Shown here: positions 1 to 7,853 of the stretch, piece after piece
Numbering within the stretch: position 1 is the first letter of the stretch
Layout: each line of letters opens with the position of its first letter
NCBI GenBank assembly: GCA_947567425.1
Contig: CANOLV010000005.1
Location: 59,322 to 123,321, forward strand
Direction: 5' to 3'
Source of the DNA: an uncultured Porphyromonadaceae bacterium
GTDB lineage: Bacteria; Bacteroidota; Bacteroidia; Bacteroidales; Muribaculaceae
Length of the DNA stretch: 64,000 nt
Notes under the pieces: generated by a model
Told to the model about the DNA's origin: nothing
Seen by the model: only the letters and a program-made list of their open reading frames with translations
Databases searched by the model: none
Made by a program: the position numbers and the translations under genes

Positions 1-147
1 TATATTGTCTACCACGAACTGGCTCATCTGACCGAGATGAACCATTCCGCGCGGTTCCACGCACTGTGCAATACCTATTGTTCCGGCCGCGAGGCCCGGT
101 GGGTCAAGGAGTTGAAGTCATACTCCTGGCCATTGCTCCGGCGCTGA
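1..147 (+). CDS. YgjP/WLM-type zinc metallohydrolase, C-terminal fragment
   Basis: The window opens inside a plus-strand gene that reads through 48 codons to TGA at 145-147. The fragment holds the motif HELAHLTEMNHSARFH. This is the HExxH zinc site followed by a distal histidine, as in the YgjP (DUF45) family of putative metal-dependent hydrolases related to SprT and WLM proteins. After it the family usually has only a short basic/aromatic tail, as here (KSYSWPLLRR). The substrate of the family is poorly known. The start lies upstream of the window. It is convergent with hisB, whose stop is 13 bp away. Confidence 0.8.
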   Translation, partial: YIVYHELAHLTEMNHSARFHALCNTYCSGREARWVKELKSYSWPLLRR

Positions 148-160
148 CCTGCGCATCCTC

Positions 161-1303
161 TCAAAGTGAGCCTTTGGAGGATGGAAGTGTAAAGTGCATC
201 GGGTCGCGGCGCACTGCCTGACGCAAGGCTCTGGCAAAGGCTTTGAATATCCCTTCGATCTTATGATGCTCATTTGTGCCCTCCGCGCGGATGAACAGAT
301 TGATTCTGGCGTTGTCGCTCAGCGATTTGAAGAAGTGCATGAACATCTCGGCGGGCATGTCGCCTATGAATTCGCGCTTGAATTCAGTATCCCATACGAG
401 CCACGGACGTCCGCCGAAGTCGAGAGCCACAGTGCAGAGGCAGTCGTCCATCGGGAGCATGAATCCGTAGCGTTCGATGCCCATCTTGTTGCCAAGAGCT
501 TTGTTCAGAGCTTCGCCGAGCGCTATGGCGGTGTCCTCGATGGTGTGGTGCTCGTCGACATACAGGTCGCCATCGGCGCGTATGGTGAGGTCTATGCCTG
601 AGTGGCGTCCGATCTGGGTGAGCATGTGGTCGAAAAATCCTAATCCGGTGCTTATTTCGGTGATTCCTGTTCCGTCGAGGTCCACCTTGACCGTGATGTC
701 GGTCTCCGACGTGGTGCGGTTCACTTCGGCTTTCCGTGGACCTCCCATCAGAGCCGGTGGAATATTGTCCCATGAGTCGGTCACCAGTTCTACGGTCTCG
801 GTCAGCCCGTTGGCCTTTACGGCTTCTTTAAGCTCTTCGCATTCGGAAGTTATTATTATGGCTTTTGTGCCGAGGTTGCGGGCGAGCATGGCATCGGTAA
901 TGCGGTCGCCGATCACGTATGATCCTTCCAGGTCGTAGCCTCCCTCCATGTATTTTGTCAGCATTGCGGTGCCCGGTTTACGGGTGGGTGCGTTATCCTC
1001 GGGAAATGTGCGGTCGATATGTATGTCGTCAAATGTCACGCCTTCGTTCTCGAATGTGCGCAGCATCTTTTCGTGGGGTGGCCAGAATGTCTCCTCCGGA
1101 AACGATTCGGTGCCTAAGCCGTCCTGGTTGGTGACCATGACGAGCTTGAACGGAAGGTGTCTGGCTATGAAGCGCATGGCGCACAGGGCACCGGGCATCA
1201 GTTCGAGTTTTTCAAACGAGTCTACCTGATAGTCTGTCGGGGGCTCTACTATGAGAGTGCCGTCACGGTCTATGAACAGCACTTTATTAAGGTCAGATTC
1301 CAT
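161..1303 (-). CDS. hisB: Bifunctional histidinol-phosphatase / imidazoleglycerol-phosphate dehydratase
   Basis: HisB (380 aa) catalyses two histidine biosynthesis steps: dehydration of imidazoleglycerol phosphate and dephosphorylation of histidinol phosphate. The N-terminal half is a HAD phosphatase with the nucleophile motif DRDGT near residue 12 and the acidic GDRITDA motif near 137. From about residue 190 an IGPD domain follows, carrying the two manganese-binding repeats DEHHTIED and NEHHKIEG. The length matches fused HisB proteins. Last gene of the hisGDCB run; its start overlaps the end of hisC by 11 bp, implying translational coupling. hisH, hisA, hisF and hisI are not in the window. 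Confidence 0.95.
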   Translation of the reverse strand: MESDLNKVLFIDRDGTLIVEPPTDYQVDSFEKLELMPGALCAMRFIARHLPFKLVMVTNQDGLGTESFPEETFWPPHEKMLRTFENEGVTFDDIHIDRTFPEDNAPTRKPGTAMLTKYMEGGYDLEGSYVIGDRITDAMLARNLGTKAIIITSECEELKEAVKANGLTETVELVTDSWDNIPPALMGGPRKAEVNRTTSETDITVKVDLDGTGITEISTGLGFFDHMLTQIGRHSGIDLTIRADGDLYVDEHHTIEDTAIALGEALNKALGNKMGIERYGFMLPMDDCLCTVALDFGGRPWLVWDTEFKREFIGDMPAEMFMHFFKSLSDNARINLFIRAEGTNEHHKIEGIFKAFARALRQAVRRDPMHFTLPSSKGSL

Positions 1304-2327
1304 ATTCGCGGATTTTTTCTATGAGTAGGTTGTTTTCATCTTCGTTGCCGACGGTTATGCGCAGGCAGCCTTCGCACAGGGTCACCCGTGAACGGTTGCG
1401 CACGATCACTCCTGCATCCTTGAGCCGGCCGTAAAGGCTGTCGGCATCGGTCACCCTTACCAGCAGGAAGTTTGCGTCCGACGGATATACTTTGACCACG
1501 CAATCAAGTCCGGCGAGAGATTCGGCGAGAACATCGCGGGCTTTTACCAGCTCGTCGGCCACGTCGGCTACATGCCGATGGTCGGCAAGCACCTTGATGG
1601 CCTCCCGCTGTGTGAGGATGTTTATGTTGTAAGGGTATTTGACATTGTTGAATATGTCTATGATATCCTTTGCCGCGTATGCCGTGCCGAGCCTCATGGC
1701 GGCGGAAGCCCATGCTTTGGAGAATGTCTGCATGACCACCAGACGTGGGTACTTGTCAAGATGACGGAGCATGGACCCTTGTTCGGAAAAGTCTACGTAT
1801 GCCTCGTCGACCACTGTGATTCCTTCAAAACGCGAGGCTATTCTTTCGAGCTGTTCAAGCGGGTAGGCATTGCCGGTCGGATTGTTAGGCGAGCATATCC
1901 ACATTACTTTGGTGTTTGCGTCGACGGCGCTGAACAGAGCCTCCTCGTCGATAGAAAAGTCTGGATTTAGTTTTACCGGGCGGTATTCCACGTCGTTTAT
2001 CTCCGCACACACGGCATACATGCCGTAGGTCGGATCGATAGCCACCACATTGTCTATGCCCGGACGGCAGAATACCCTGTAGCATAGGTCGATGCATTCG
2101 TCGCTTCCCACGCCGAGAAATATGCGTGAGGCGTCGACTCCCTTGATTTCCGATAGGCGTCGCTTCACTTCGGTCTGCAGGGGGTCGGGATAGCGGTTAA
2201 GACCGTCGATACGGCTGTTTTCGTTTGCGTCAAGCCATGCCCGCGCCTCGCCGGTGTATTCGTTGCGTGCACAGGTGTACGGAGTTAATTTCAGTATGTT
2301 TGGGCGTACAAGCTCGTTGAGTGTCAT
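1293..2327 (-). CDS. hisC: Histidinol-phosphate aminotransferase
   Basis: HisC (344 aa) is a cytoplasmic PLP-dependent fold-type I aminotransferase converting imidazole-acetol phosphate plus glutamate to histidinol phosphate. Visible landmarks are the substrate-side segment WLDANENS, the SPNNPTGN motif near residue 146, DEAYVDF near 174 and the PLP lysine in [12 protein letters not shown] (K204). Length is typical. It overlaps hisD by 4 bp (ATGA type) and hisB by 11 bp, so it lies inside a tightly coupled operon controlled from the leader upstream of hisG. Confidence 0.95.
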   Translation of the reverse strand: MTLNELVRPNILKLTPYTCARNEYTGEARAWLDANENSRIDGLNRYPDPLQTEVKRRLSEIKGVDASRIFLGVGSDECIDLCYRVFCRPGIDNVVAIDPTYGMYAVCAEINDVEYRPVKLNPDFSIDEEALFSAVDANTKVMWICSPNNPTGNAYPLEQLERIASRFEGITVVDEAYVDFSEQGSMLRHLDKYPRLVVMQTFSKAWASAAMRLGTAYAAKDIIDIFNNVKYPYNINILTQREAIKVLADHRHVADVADELVKARDVLAESLAGLDCVVKVYPSDANFLLVRVTDADSLYGRLKDAGVIVRNRSRVTLCEGCLRITVGNEDENNLLIEKIREYGI

Positions 2328-3628
2328 TTGTCGGTGGTTTTGTTGATTTTATTAAGTCGGAGGCTAACGGCGAGTTTATGGGCCATAAGGTCTTCGTTTT
2401 CGGCCATAGTCTCTACTGTATGGCCTATATGGCCGATGCCCTTGCGGGTGAGGTGCTGAAACGTGACTTTCTTCGTGAAGCTATCGAGATTGACTCCGCT
2501 GTATGCTCTGGCATAGCCGGAGGTGGGCAGCGTATGGTTGGTTCCGGATGCATAGTCGCCTACGCTTTCCGGCGACCATTCGCCTACGAATACCGATCCG
2601 GCATTGCGGACTTGCCGGCATAGGTCGGTGGCTTTGCGGTGGTTTAGAATCAGATGTTCGGGGGCATAAAGATTGCTGAACTCAATCATGTCGTCGTCAT
2701 TCTTCATCAATATTATGCGGCTGTGCTCAAGCGACTTGCACATCATGTCGCGTCGGGGAAGCTTGTTCAGCAGTCCATCGATGACATCGGGGAGGTTCCC
2801 GGCCAGCTCTTCCGATGTAGTGAGAAGTATCGACTGGCTGTCGGGTCCATGTTCTGCCTGCGAAAGGAAGTCTGCGGCGACAAATTCGGGATCGGCCCAC
2901 TCGTCGGCTATCACAAGCACTTCCGACGGTCCTGCGGGCATGTCGATGGCCGCCGACAGACGGGCGGCCTGCTGTTTGGCCTCCATGACGTAGCGGTTGC
3001 CGGGTCCGAATATCTTATCGACTTTCGGGACTGATTCTGTGCCGTAGGCCATGGCCGCTATAGCCTGTGCGCCTCCGGTCTTGTAGATGTTCTTCACACC
3101 CGCTATGTCGGCGGCATATAATATGGCCGGGTGTATCGAGCCGTCGGGGCGTGCCGGCGTGCAAAGTGCTATCTCTCTGCATCCGGCTATAGCTGCCGGT
3201 ATGGCCAGCATCAGCACTGTGGAAAACAGCGGCGAATTGCCCCCGGGTATATATAGCCCGACTTTGTCGATGGGCACGGCCCGCTGTATGCATGTGATTC
3301 CGGGAGCGGTCTCTACCTCCACCGGTGCGGGCATGGCTTGTGCGCGGTGGAATTTAGCGATGTTTCCGGCCGCTTCGCTTATCGCCTCCCTTAGCTCTTC
3401 TGATATGAGAGAGGCAGCCGCCTTGATTTCATCCTCGCCGACCTTGATGTCGGTAAGCTCGGCTTTGGTAAATGTAAGCTCATATTCGCGCAGCGCGGTG
3501 TCGCCTTCAGCCTTCACTCTGTCCATAATCTCGCTGACGCGGCGCGCCACCTCCGTGGCTTCTGAGGCAAGCGCTCGTTCGGTAAGCGCCGTCCACCGCT
3601 CCCTCTCGGGATACTTTATTATATCCAT
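2324..3628 (-). CDS. hisD: Histidinol dehydrogenase
   Basis: HisD (434 aa) performs the last two steps of histidine synthesis, the NAD-dependent four-electron oxidation of L-histidinol to L-histidine, at a zinc site. The protein carries the family blocks GLYIPGG, KIFGPGNRYV, the signature DMPAGPSEVLVIADE and the metal-site region QAEHGPDSQ. Only a single base separates it from hisG and it overlaps hisC by 4 bp. Length and motif order are standard; nothing is broken. Confidence 0.96.
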   Translation of the reverse strand: MDIIKYPERERWTALTERALASEATEVARRVSEIMDRVKAEGDTALREYELTFTKAELTDIKVGEDEIKAAASLISEELREAISEAAGNIAKFHRAQAMPAPVEVETAPGITCIQRAVPIDKVGLYIPGGNSPLFSTVLMLAIPAAIAGCREIALCTPARPDGSIHPAILYAADIAGVKNIYKTGGAQAIAAMAYGTESVPKVDKIFGPGNRYVMEAKQQAARLSAAIDMPAGPSEVLVIADEWADPEFVAADFLSQAEHGPDSQSILLTTSEELAGNLPDVIDGLLNKLPRRDMMCKSLEHSRIILMKNDDDMIEFSNLYAPEHLILNHRKATDLCRQVRNAGSVFVGEWSPESVGDYASGTNHTLPTSGYARAYSGVNLDSFTKKVTFQHLTRKGIGHIGHTVETMAENEDLMAHKLAVSLRLNKINKTTDK

Positions 3629-3629
3629 T

Positions 3630-4496
3630 TCAGAGAATCATTTTTTCGATGTCCAATGTGAGTATGCTTTCCGCTCCGGCCTCTTTAAGACGGCTGACTG
3701 TGCCCCACAGTTTTTTCTCTTCGAGCACGGAGTGTACGGAGCACCATTCGGAATTGGCGAGCGGGAGCACTGTCGGGCTCTTCATGCCGGGCAGTATCGA
3801 CAGCACCTCGTCGAGTTTCTCCTTGGGAACGTTCATAAGTATGTACTTTTTGCCGTCGGCCGCTTTGACGGCATCGATGCGGAAAAGCAGTTCATCGAGT
3901 ATCGACTGCTTTTCCGCATCGAAACGGCACCCTTTGCCAGCTATCAGCACGGCTTCCGATTCGAGTATGGTGGACACTTCGGTCAGATTGTTGCTGATTA
4001 GGGTCGATCCCGACGATACTATGTCGAATATGGCGTCGGCCAGACCGATGCCGGGTGCTATCTCCACCGATCCGGTGATGACGTGGATGTCGGCGGCGAT
4101 ATTGTTGTCCTTGAGGAAGCGGTCGAGGATTGCCGGATAAGATGTGGCTATCTTTTTGCCGTTGAACCATTGCAGGCCGGGGTAGTCGATATGCTGGGGT
4201 ATGGCGAGCGACAGACGGCATTTGCTGAAGCCGAGATTCTTGACCGTGGTCACTTCGCAGCCCTTCTCAAGCACTTCGTTCAGCCCTACTATGCCGAGGT
4301 CGGCGGTGCCGTTGGCCACTGATTCTGGTATGTCGTCGTCGCGAAGGAAGAGAAGTTCTACCGGAAAATTGCGTGAGGGCACCAGAAGGGTGCGTTTTAC
4401 GGCGGTCAGTTTGATGCCTGATTCCGACAGCAGATCCATGGTCTCTTCATAGAGACGTCCTTTCGACTGTACTGCGATTCTTAATTTCTGTTCCAT
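3630..4496 (-). CDS. hisG: ATP phosphoribosyltransferase (long form)
   Basis: HisG joins ATP and PRPP in the committed, feedback-inhibited step of histidine synthesis. From the ATG at 4496 the protein is 288 aa and begins MEQKLRIAVQSKGRL, the normal start of the long HisG form, which has a C-terminal regulatory domain of about 75 residues. The frame stays open upstream to a GTG at 4619, but that extension would run through the attenuator hairpin and is non-homologous, so the internal ATG is chosen. First structural gene of hisGDCB, about 110 bp after the His-rich leader peptide. Confidence 0.95.
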   Translation of the reverse strand: MEQKLRIAVQSKGRLYEETMDLLSESGIKLTAVKRTLLVPSRNFPVELLFLRDDDIPESVANGTADLGIVGLNEVLEKGCEVTTVKNLGFSKCRLSLAIPQHIDYPGLQWFNGKKIATSYPAILDRFLKDNNIAADIHVITGSVEIAPGIGLADAIFDIVSSGSTLISNNLTEVSTILESEAVLIAGKGCRFDAEKQSILDELLFRIDAVKAADGKKYILMNVPKEKLDEVLSILPGMKSPTVLPLANSEWCSVHSVLEEKKLWGTVSRLKEAGAESILTLDIEKMIL

Positions 4497-4541
4497 TTTG
4501 TATGATGTTTTTGTGATTTGGCAAAGTGTTGTAAAATAAAT

Positions 4542-4577
4542 TCGGCCGGCAATCCCTTGCTGGGAGGTGCCGGCCGA
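4542..4577 (-). terminator. his operon attenuator hairpin
   Basis: On the minus strand, TCGGCCGGCA and TGCCGGCCGA form a perfect 10-bp GC-rich stem around a 16-nt loop, followed by the T-rich run ATTTATTTTAC. It lies between the His leader peptide and hisG, where an attenuator is expected. The loop contains CCTCCC, complementary to GGGAGG found just after the His codons in the leader (4632-4637). That offers a possible mutually exclusive antiterminator pairing (inference). Confidence 0.85.
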
Positions 4578-4609
4578 TATGTCGCGGTGATGAAAAATAT
4601 AGATGATTT

Positions 4610-4696
4610 TTATACGCACATGCCGTCGTCGCCTCCCGTCGTTGACTGGTGGTGATGATGATGGTGGTGGTGCGAAAGTGTAGATATTTTCATCAT
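4610..4696 (-). CDS. hisL: Histidine operon leader peptide, eight consecutive His codons
   Basis: A 28-codon open frame runs from ATG ATG at 4696-4691 to TAA at 4612-4610. After MMKISTLS come eight histidine codons in a row (four CAC, three CAT, CAC in mixed order, 4649-4672), then QSTTGGDDG and MCV. Its place, 23 nt after a predicted transcription start and just before a terminator-like hairpin ahead of hisG, marks it as a ribosome-stalling attenuation peptide. When charged tRNA-His is scarce, the ribosome should pause on the His run and favour antitermination. The mechanism is known from enterobacterial his leaders; its use here is inferred. An alternative start is the second ATG. Confidence 0.88.
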   Translation of the reverse strand: MMKISTLSHHHHHHHHQSTTGGDDGMCV

Positions 4697-4725
4697 ATCG
4701 TCCTATGCATTGTCTTTAGTCGTTG

Positions 4726-4756
4726 CAAAAGTAGGCATTATTAATGAAAAAACAAA
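4726..4756 (-). promoter_or_regulatory. his operon promoter
   Basis: On the minus strand TTTG (4756-4753) is separated by exactly 19 bp from TACTTTTG (4733-4726). This fits the Bacteroidetes primary sigma consensus TTTG-N19-21-TAnnTTTG. Transcription should begin near 4719, giving a short 5' end before the leader ATG at 4696. Confidence 0.75.
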
Positions 4757-4945
4757 TAGCAACTGAATTTTAGGCATATTTTTAAATATGACGCATTAAA
4801 AATATATGTTTTATAGCATGTTTTTTCGCAAATAATGCTTACCTTTGCCCACAGAAATTTTGTCAATAAAATTTGACCTTTATCTTTTCTATCTGTTTAT
4901 GGATATTTGGATTGCCTGTGATTCACTTTTTAAGGCATAACAAGT

Positions 4946-4973
4946 AAGGCGGACCCGATGATGGATCCGCCTT
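4946..4973. terminator. Hairpin terminator after the DUF2807 gene
   Basis: AAGGCGGA (4946-4953) and TCCGCCTT (4966-4973) form an 8-bp perfect stem with a 12-nt loop, 24 bp past the stop of the DUF2807 gene on the minus strand. Neither side has a strong T run, so it may act in both directions. The stretch 4757-4945 holds no gene that can be supported. Confidence 0.6.
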
Positions 4974-4997
4974 GCTGATTTTAATACCCTATTATAG

Positions 4998-5711
4998 CTA
5001 TTGTTCTATGGGCAATATCTTGACTCCTGGAGCGCGGTCCTTTATGTCGGGCTTGCCGCGGTAGTAGACTTTTCCTGAACTTACTCCGAACGTGGCCACC
5101 ACGGTAAGTTTGCTCGCCGGATTGCACTCGATTATACCGGTGCCTGACAGCGAACACTTTATCTCGTTGGCACTGAGGTCGTCGGCCTGTATGGAGCCGG
5201 TGCCGACTATGCTCAGATGGGCTTTGGTCGATTTGCCGTCGACGGCTATGACGCCGTTGCCGGTCTTGATGGCTCCCACGAAGTTGTTGGTGCTGATTCC
5301 GTGCAGGGCCAGGCCGCCGTTGCCTATCAGAGTGGCGCGGAAGCTTGCCGCAGGTGCCACTGACAGCACTCTTACCAGCGAGTCGCCGTCGTTCTCCACC
5401 TTATTGAGAAATCTGGAGTAGACAGTGATCCGGGGCAGATTGTCGTAGTCGATGCCGTCGGTGGAAATCTGAAGTTCCAGGCAACTTTTGTTGTTGTTGA
5501 GCATGATGACCGAAGCTATGTCGGGAGCGGCGTTGAACACCACGAAGCCGTTTGAGTCCTCGCTGCATTTGTAGTCCACGTTAAGGCCCTCAAGCACTTT
5601 TAGCTCGCTGAAGTCACCCACGTTGACTTCGTAGCGTTTGAGGTCGTTTTCCGCCGCCATCAGGAGCGTCGCGGCGGTTAAGGCAATTAGAGCAATGATG
5701 AATTTTCTCAT
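4998..5711 (-). CDS. Secreted DUF2807 (head GIN domain) protein
   Basis: A 237-aa protein with an N-terminal signal peptide (MRKFIIALIALTAATLLMAA) and no lipobox cysteine. The rest is a repetitive beta-rich domain (short strands rich in G, N, T and V, with LSIVGTGSIQADDL and CSLSGTGIIEC). This resembles the DUF2807 or head-GIN family of putative adhesin-like beta-solenoid proteins common in Bacteroidetes. Its function is unknown and it probably acts in the periplasm or at the cell surface. It starts 27 bp after dusB on the same strand, so co-transcription is likely. Confidence 0.8.
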   Translation of the reverse strand: MRKFIIALIALTAATLLMAAENDLKRYEVNVGDFSELKVLEGLNVDYKCSEDSNGFVVFNAAPDIASVIMLNNNKSCLELQISTDGIDYDNLPRITVYSRFLNKVENDGDSLVRVLSVAPAASFRATLIGNGGLALHGISTNNFVGAIKTGNGVIAVDGKSTKAHLSIVGTGSIQADDLSANEIKCSLSGTGIIECNPASKLTVVATFGVSSGKVYYRGKPDIKDRAPGVKILPIEQ

Positions 5712-5738
5712 ATATTCAGAAGTGTAATGTTTCCTTTA

Positions 5739-6731
5739 TTATAATTGTATATCGTTGATAATGTTTTCTGTGATGACGAGAATTTTGTCCAGTTCCTCCC
5801 ATGTGTCGGCCCGGAGCATGGCCACTCGGGTGTCGCGGAAGTTTGGTATGCCCTTGAACAGGGGCGAGGCGGCGAGGTGGCGCCTTATGTGCAGTATGCC
5901 CCTCTTCTCGTCGATTCTGGATATGCTTTCGGATATCTGCCTTCTGAGCAGGGCAAACTTGTCGGCCACGGTTAGTTCCGGAAGTGACAGCTCGGGATGC
6001 ATCTTCCTGCGTATGTCGTGGAACACCCACGGTGCGCCGATCGATGCGCGTCCCACCATCACTCCGTCCACGCCGTAGCGGTCAAAAGCCTCCGCCGCTT
6101 TCTCCGGGGTGGTTATGTCGCCGTTGCCTATCAGCGGTATGGTGAGCCTCGGATTCTCCTTGACCTTCGCTATCATCTCCCAGTCGGCTTCGCCCGTGTA
6201 CATCTGTGATCGGGTGCGTCCGTGTACTGTCAGCGCCTGTATGCCGCAGTCCTGCAGTTGTTCGGCCAGGTCGACGATTATCCTTGAATCATGGTCCCAG
6301 CCGAGACGTGTCTTGACTGTGACCGGTATGTCGACGGCGTCTACCACGGCACGGGTGATGGCGAGCATCTTGGGCACGTCGCGAAGCATGCCGGCGCCGG
6401 CGCCTTTGCCTGCGACTTTCTTCACCGGGCATCCGAAATTGATGTCGAGAATGTCTGGGCCGGCCTCCTCCACTATCTTTGCCGCCTCGACCATGGGTTC
6501 TATTTCCCGTCCGTAGATCTGTATGGCGGTCGGGCGTTCGGCCCGGTTGATATGCAGTTTGCGCGTGGTGGCGCTGATGTTGCGGATGAGTGCGTCGGCC
6601 GACACGAACTCGGTGTACACCATATCGGCTCCCTGCTCCTTGCAGATAAGGCGGAACGACTGGTCGGTGACGTCCTCCATCGGAGCCAGGGCCACTGGAC
6701 GTGAGCCTAAATCTATTTGACCGATTTTCAT
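5739..6731 (-). CDS. dusB: tRNA-dihydrouridine synthase
   Basis: A 330-aa FMN-dependent TIM-barrel enzyme that reduces uridine to dihydrouridine in the tRNA D-loop. Landmarks are ALAPMEDVTD near residue 15, the catalytic cysteine C101 in INFGCPVKKV, VKTRLG, the active-site region LTVHGRTR, and the phosphate-binding GNGDI and VMVGRASIG near the C terminus. Closest to the DusB subgroup by layout and length. A near-consensus minus-strand -7 element (TAACTTCG, 6803-6796) lies 65 bp upstream. It is divergent from the hydrolase gene. Confidence 0.92.
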   Translation of the reverse strand: MKIGQIDLGSRPVALAPMEDVTDQSFRLICKEQGADMVYTEFVSADALIRNISATTRKLHINRAERPTAIQIYGREIEPMVEAAKIVEEAGPDILDINFGCPVKKVAGKGAGAGMLRDVPKMLAITRAVVDAVDIPVTVKTRLGWDHDSRIIVDLAEQLQDCGIQALTVHGRTRSQMYTGEADWEMIAKVKENPRLTIPLIGNGDITTPEKAAEAFDRYGVDGVMVGRASIGAPWVFHDIRRKMHPELSLPELTVADKFALLRRQISESISRIDEKRGILHIRRHLAASPLFKGIPNFRDTRVAMLRADTWEELDKILVITENIINDIQL

Positions 6732-6846
6732 AACCTTTTTTACAATAGTTTCTTTGGGGTTGTCTGGGTGTGCGGACTCTGTTTGCGTTGATTATGCGAA
6801 GTTACGAAAAAGACTCCATAATATCTTCCACTTTTATCCACAATTA

Positions 6847-6879
6847 TTTTCCCGATGTTCCGCATTATTATTAAATTTG
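6847..6879 (+). promoter_or_regulatory. Promoter of the alpha/beta hydrolase gene
   Basis: TAAATTTG (6872-6879) matches the TAnnTTTG -7 element. TTTT (6847-6850) sits 21 bp upstream in place of the TTTG -33 box. The start would be near 6886, 64 bp before the ATG. Moderate match. Confidence 0.5.
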
Positions 6880-6949
6880 TACTCCACGCGTCCGTTGACG
6901 CATGTCGTTTCGGATGCGGATGATAATTATCCTTTAACAGATTTAATAT

Positions 6950-7729
6950 ATGAACTTTAAATCTCTTGCTGTGGCCGTAGCGGCCTTTTGCTGTGTGGCC
7001 GGGGTGTCGGCCCAGAGAGTGATTGACATTGAGTCGCCTAAGATGAAGGTATATCTGCCGGCCGCCGAAAAGGCTACCGGCAGGGCTGTGGTGGCGCTTC
7101 CCGGTGGAGGCTACGCCATGCTTGCCACAGGCCATGAGGGCCACGATTGGGCTAAGTATTTCAACGACAAGGGCATCGCGTATGCCGTGGTGGAGTATCG
7201 TCTGCCTGCAGGCGACCGCACTTTGCCTATCGGCGATGCGGAAGCGGCGGTGCGCACCGTGCGCGACAGTGCGGAGGTGTGGCACGTCAACCGCGCCGAT
7301 GTCGGGATTATGGGTTCGTCGGCCGGCGGACACCTTGCTTCCACAGTTGCCACGCACGCACCGGAAAGTGCGCGCCCTGACTTCCAGATCCTGTTTTATC
7401 CGGTGATTACGATGGACAAGTCATACACTCATCTCGGATCTCACGACTATCTGCTCGGTGCCGATGCATCGTCTGATCTCGAACGTGAATATTCCAATGA
7501 GATGCAGGTCGACGGGTCTACCCCCAGAGCGTTCATAGTCTATAGCGACGACGACAAGGTGGTGCCTCCGATGAACGGAGTCAACTACTATGCGGCCCTT
7601 CACCGAATGGGCATTCCCGCCTCGCTCCACATATATCCTTCAGGTGGACATGGCTGGGGATGCATGCCCCGGTTTAAGTACCATGAGCAGATGAAGGCCG
7701 ACCTGTCGGCGTGGCTCGACAGCTTCTGA
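6950..7729 (+). CDS. Secreted alpha/beta hydrolase (BD-FAE/esterase-like)
   Basis: A 259-aa protein with a cleavable signal peptide ending near VSA-Q22, so it is exported. It has the alpha/beta-hydrolase order: oxyanion-hole loop LPGGGY near 50, nucleophile elbow GSSAGG with S124, likely acid D202 in SDDDKVVP and histidine H234 in SGGHGW. The layout resembles carboxylesterases acting on acylated carbohydrates (acetyl xylan or feruloyl-esterase-like clade), but the substrate cannot be read from sequence. Monocistronic: its own promoter upstream and a hairpin downstream. Confidence 0.8.
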   Translation: MNFKSLAVAVAAFCCVAGVSAQRVIDIESPKMKVYLPAAEKATGRAVVALPGGGYAMLATGHEGHDWAKYFNDKGIAYAVVEYRLPAGDRTLPIGDAEAAVRTVRDSAEVWHVNRADVGIMGSSAGGHLASTVATHAPESARPDFQILFYPVITMDKSYTHLGSHDYLLGADASSDLEREYSNEMQVDGSTPRAFIVYSDDDKVVPPMNGVNYYAALHRMGIPASLHIYPSGGHGWGCMPRFKYHEQMKADLSAWLDSF

Positions 7730-7784
7730 TTCTTTTCGGGATATATGACGAACAATTGATGCCGTTCGATTGTCATGCTTATAA

Positions 7785-7825
7785 AGGCCGTCGGGTATTC
7801 TCTTCGAGGGAGATGCCGGCGGCCT
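7785..7825 (+). terminator. Hairpin after the hydrolase gene
   Basis: AGGCCGTCGG (7785-7794) pairs with CCGGCGGCCT (7816-7825) through a 10-bp stem with one G-U pair and a 21-nt loop. No clear T run follows, so termination is plausible but not certain. It lies between the hydrolase stop and the MscS start. Confidence 0.45.
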
Positions 7826-7853
7826 GTTGGTTGAACAATTTAACTAATTCGTC

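Noticed and set aside
4497-4619. GTG-started N-terminal extension of HisG
   Set aside because: It would translate through the attenuator hairpin and has no HisG-like sequence; MEQKLRIAVQ at 4496 is the normal family start.
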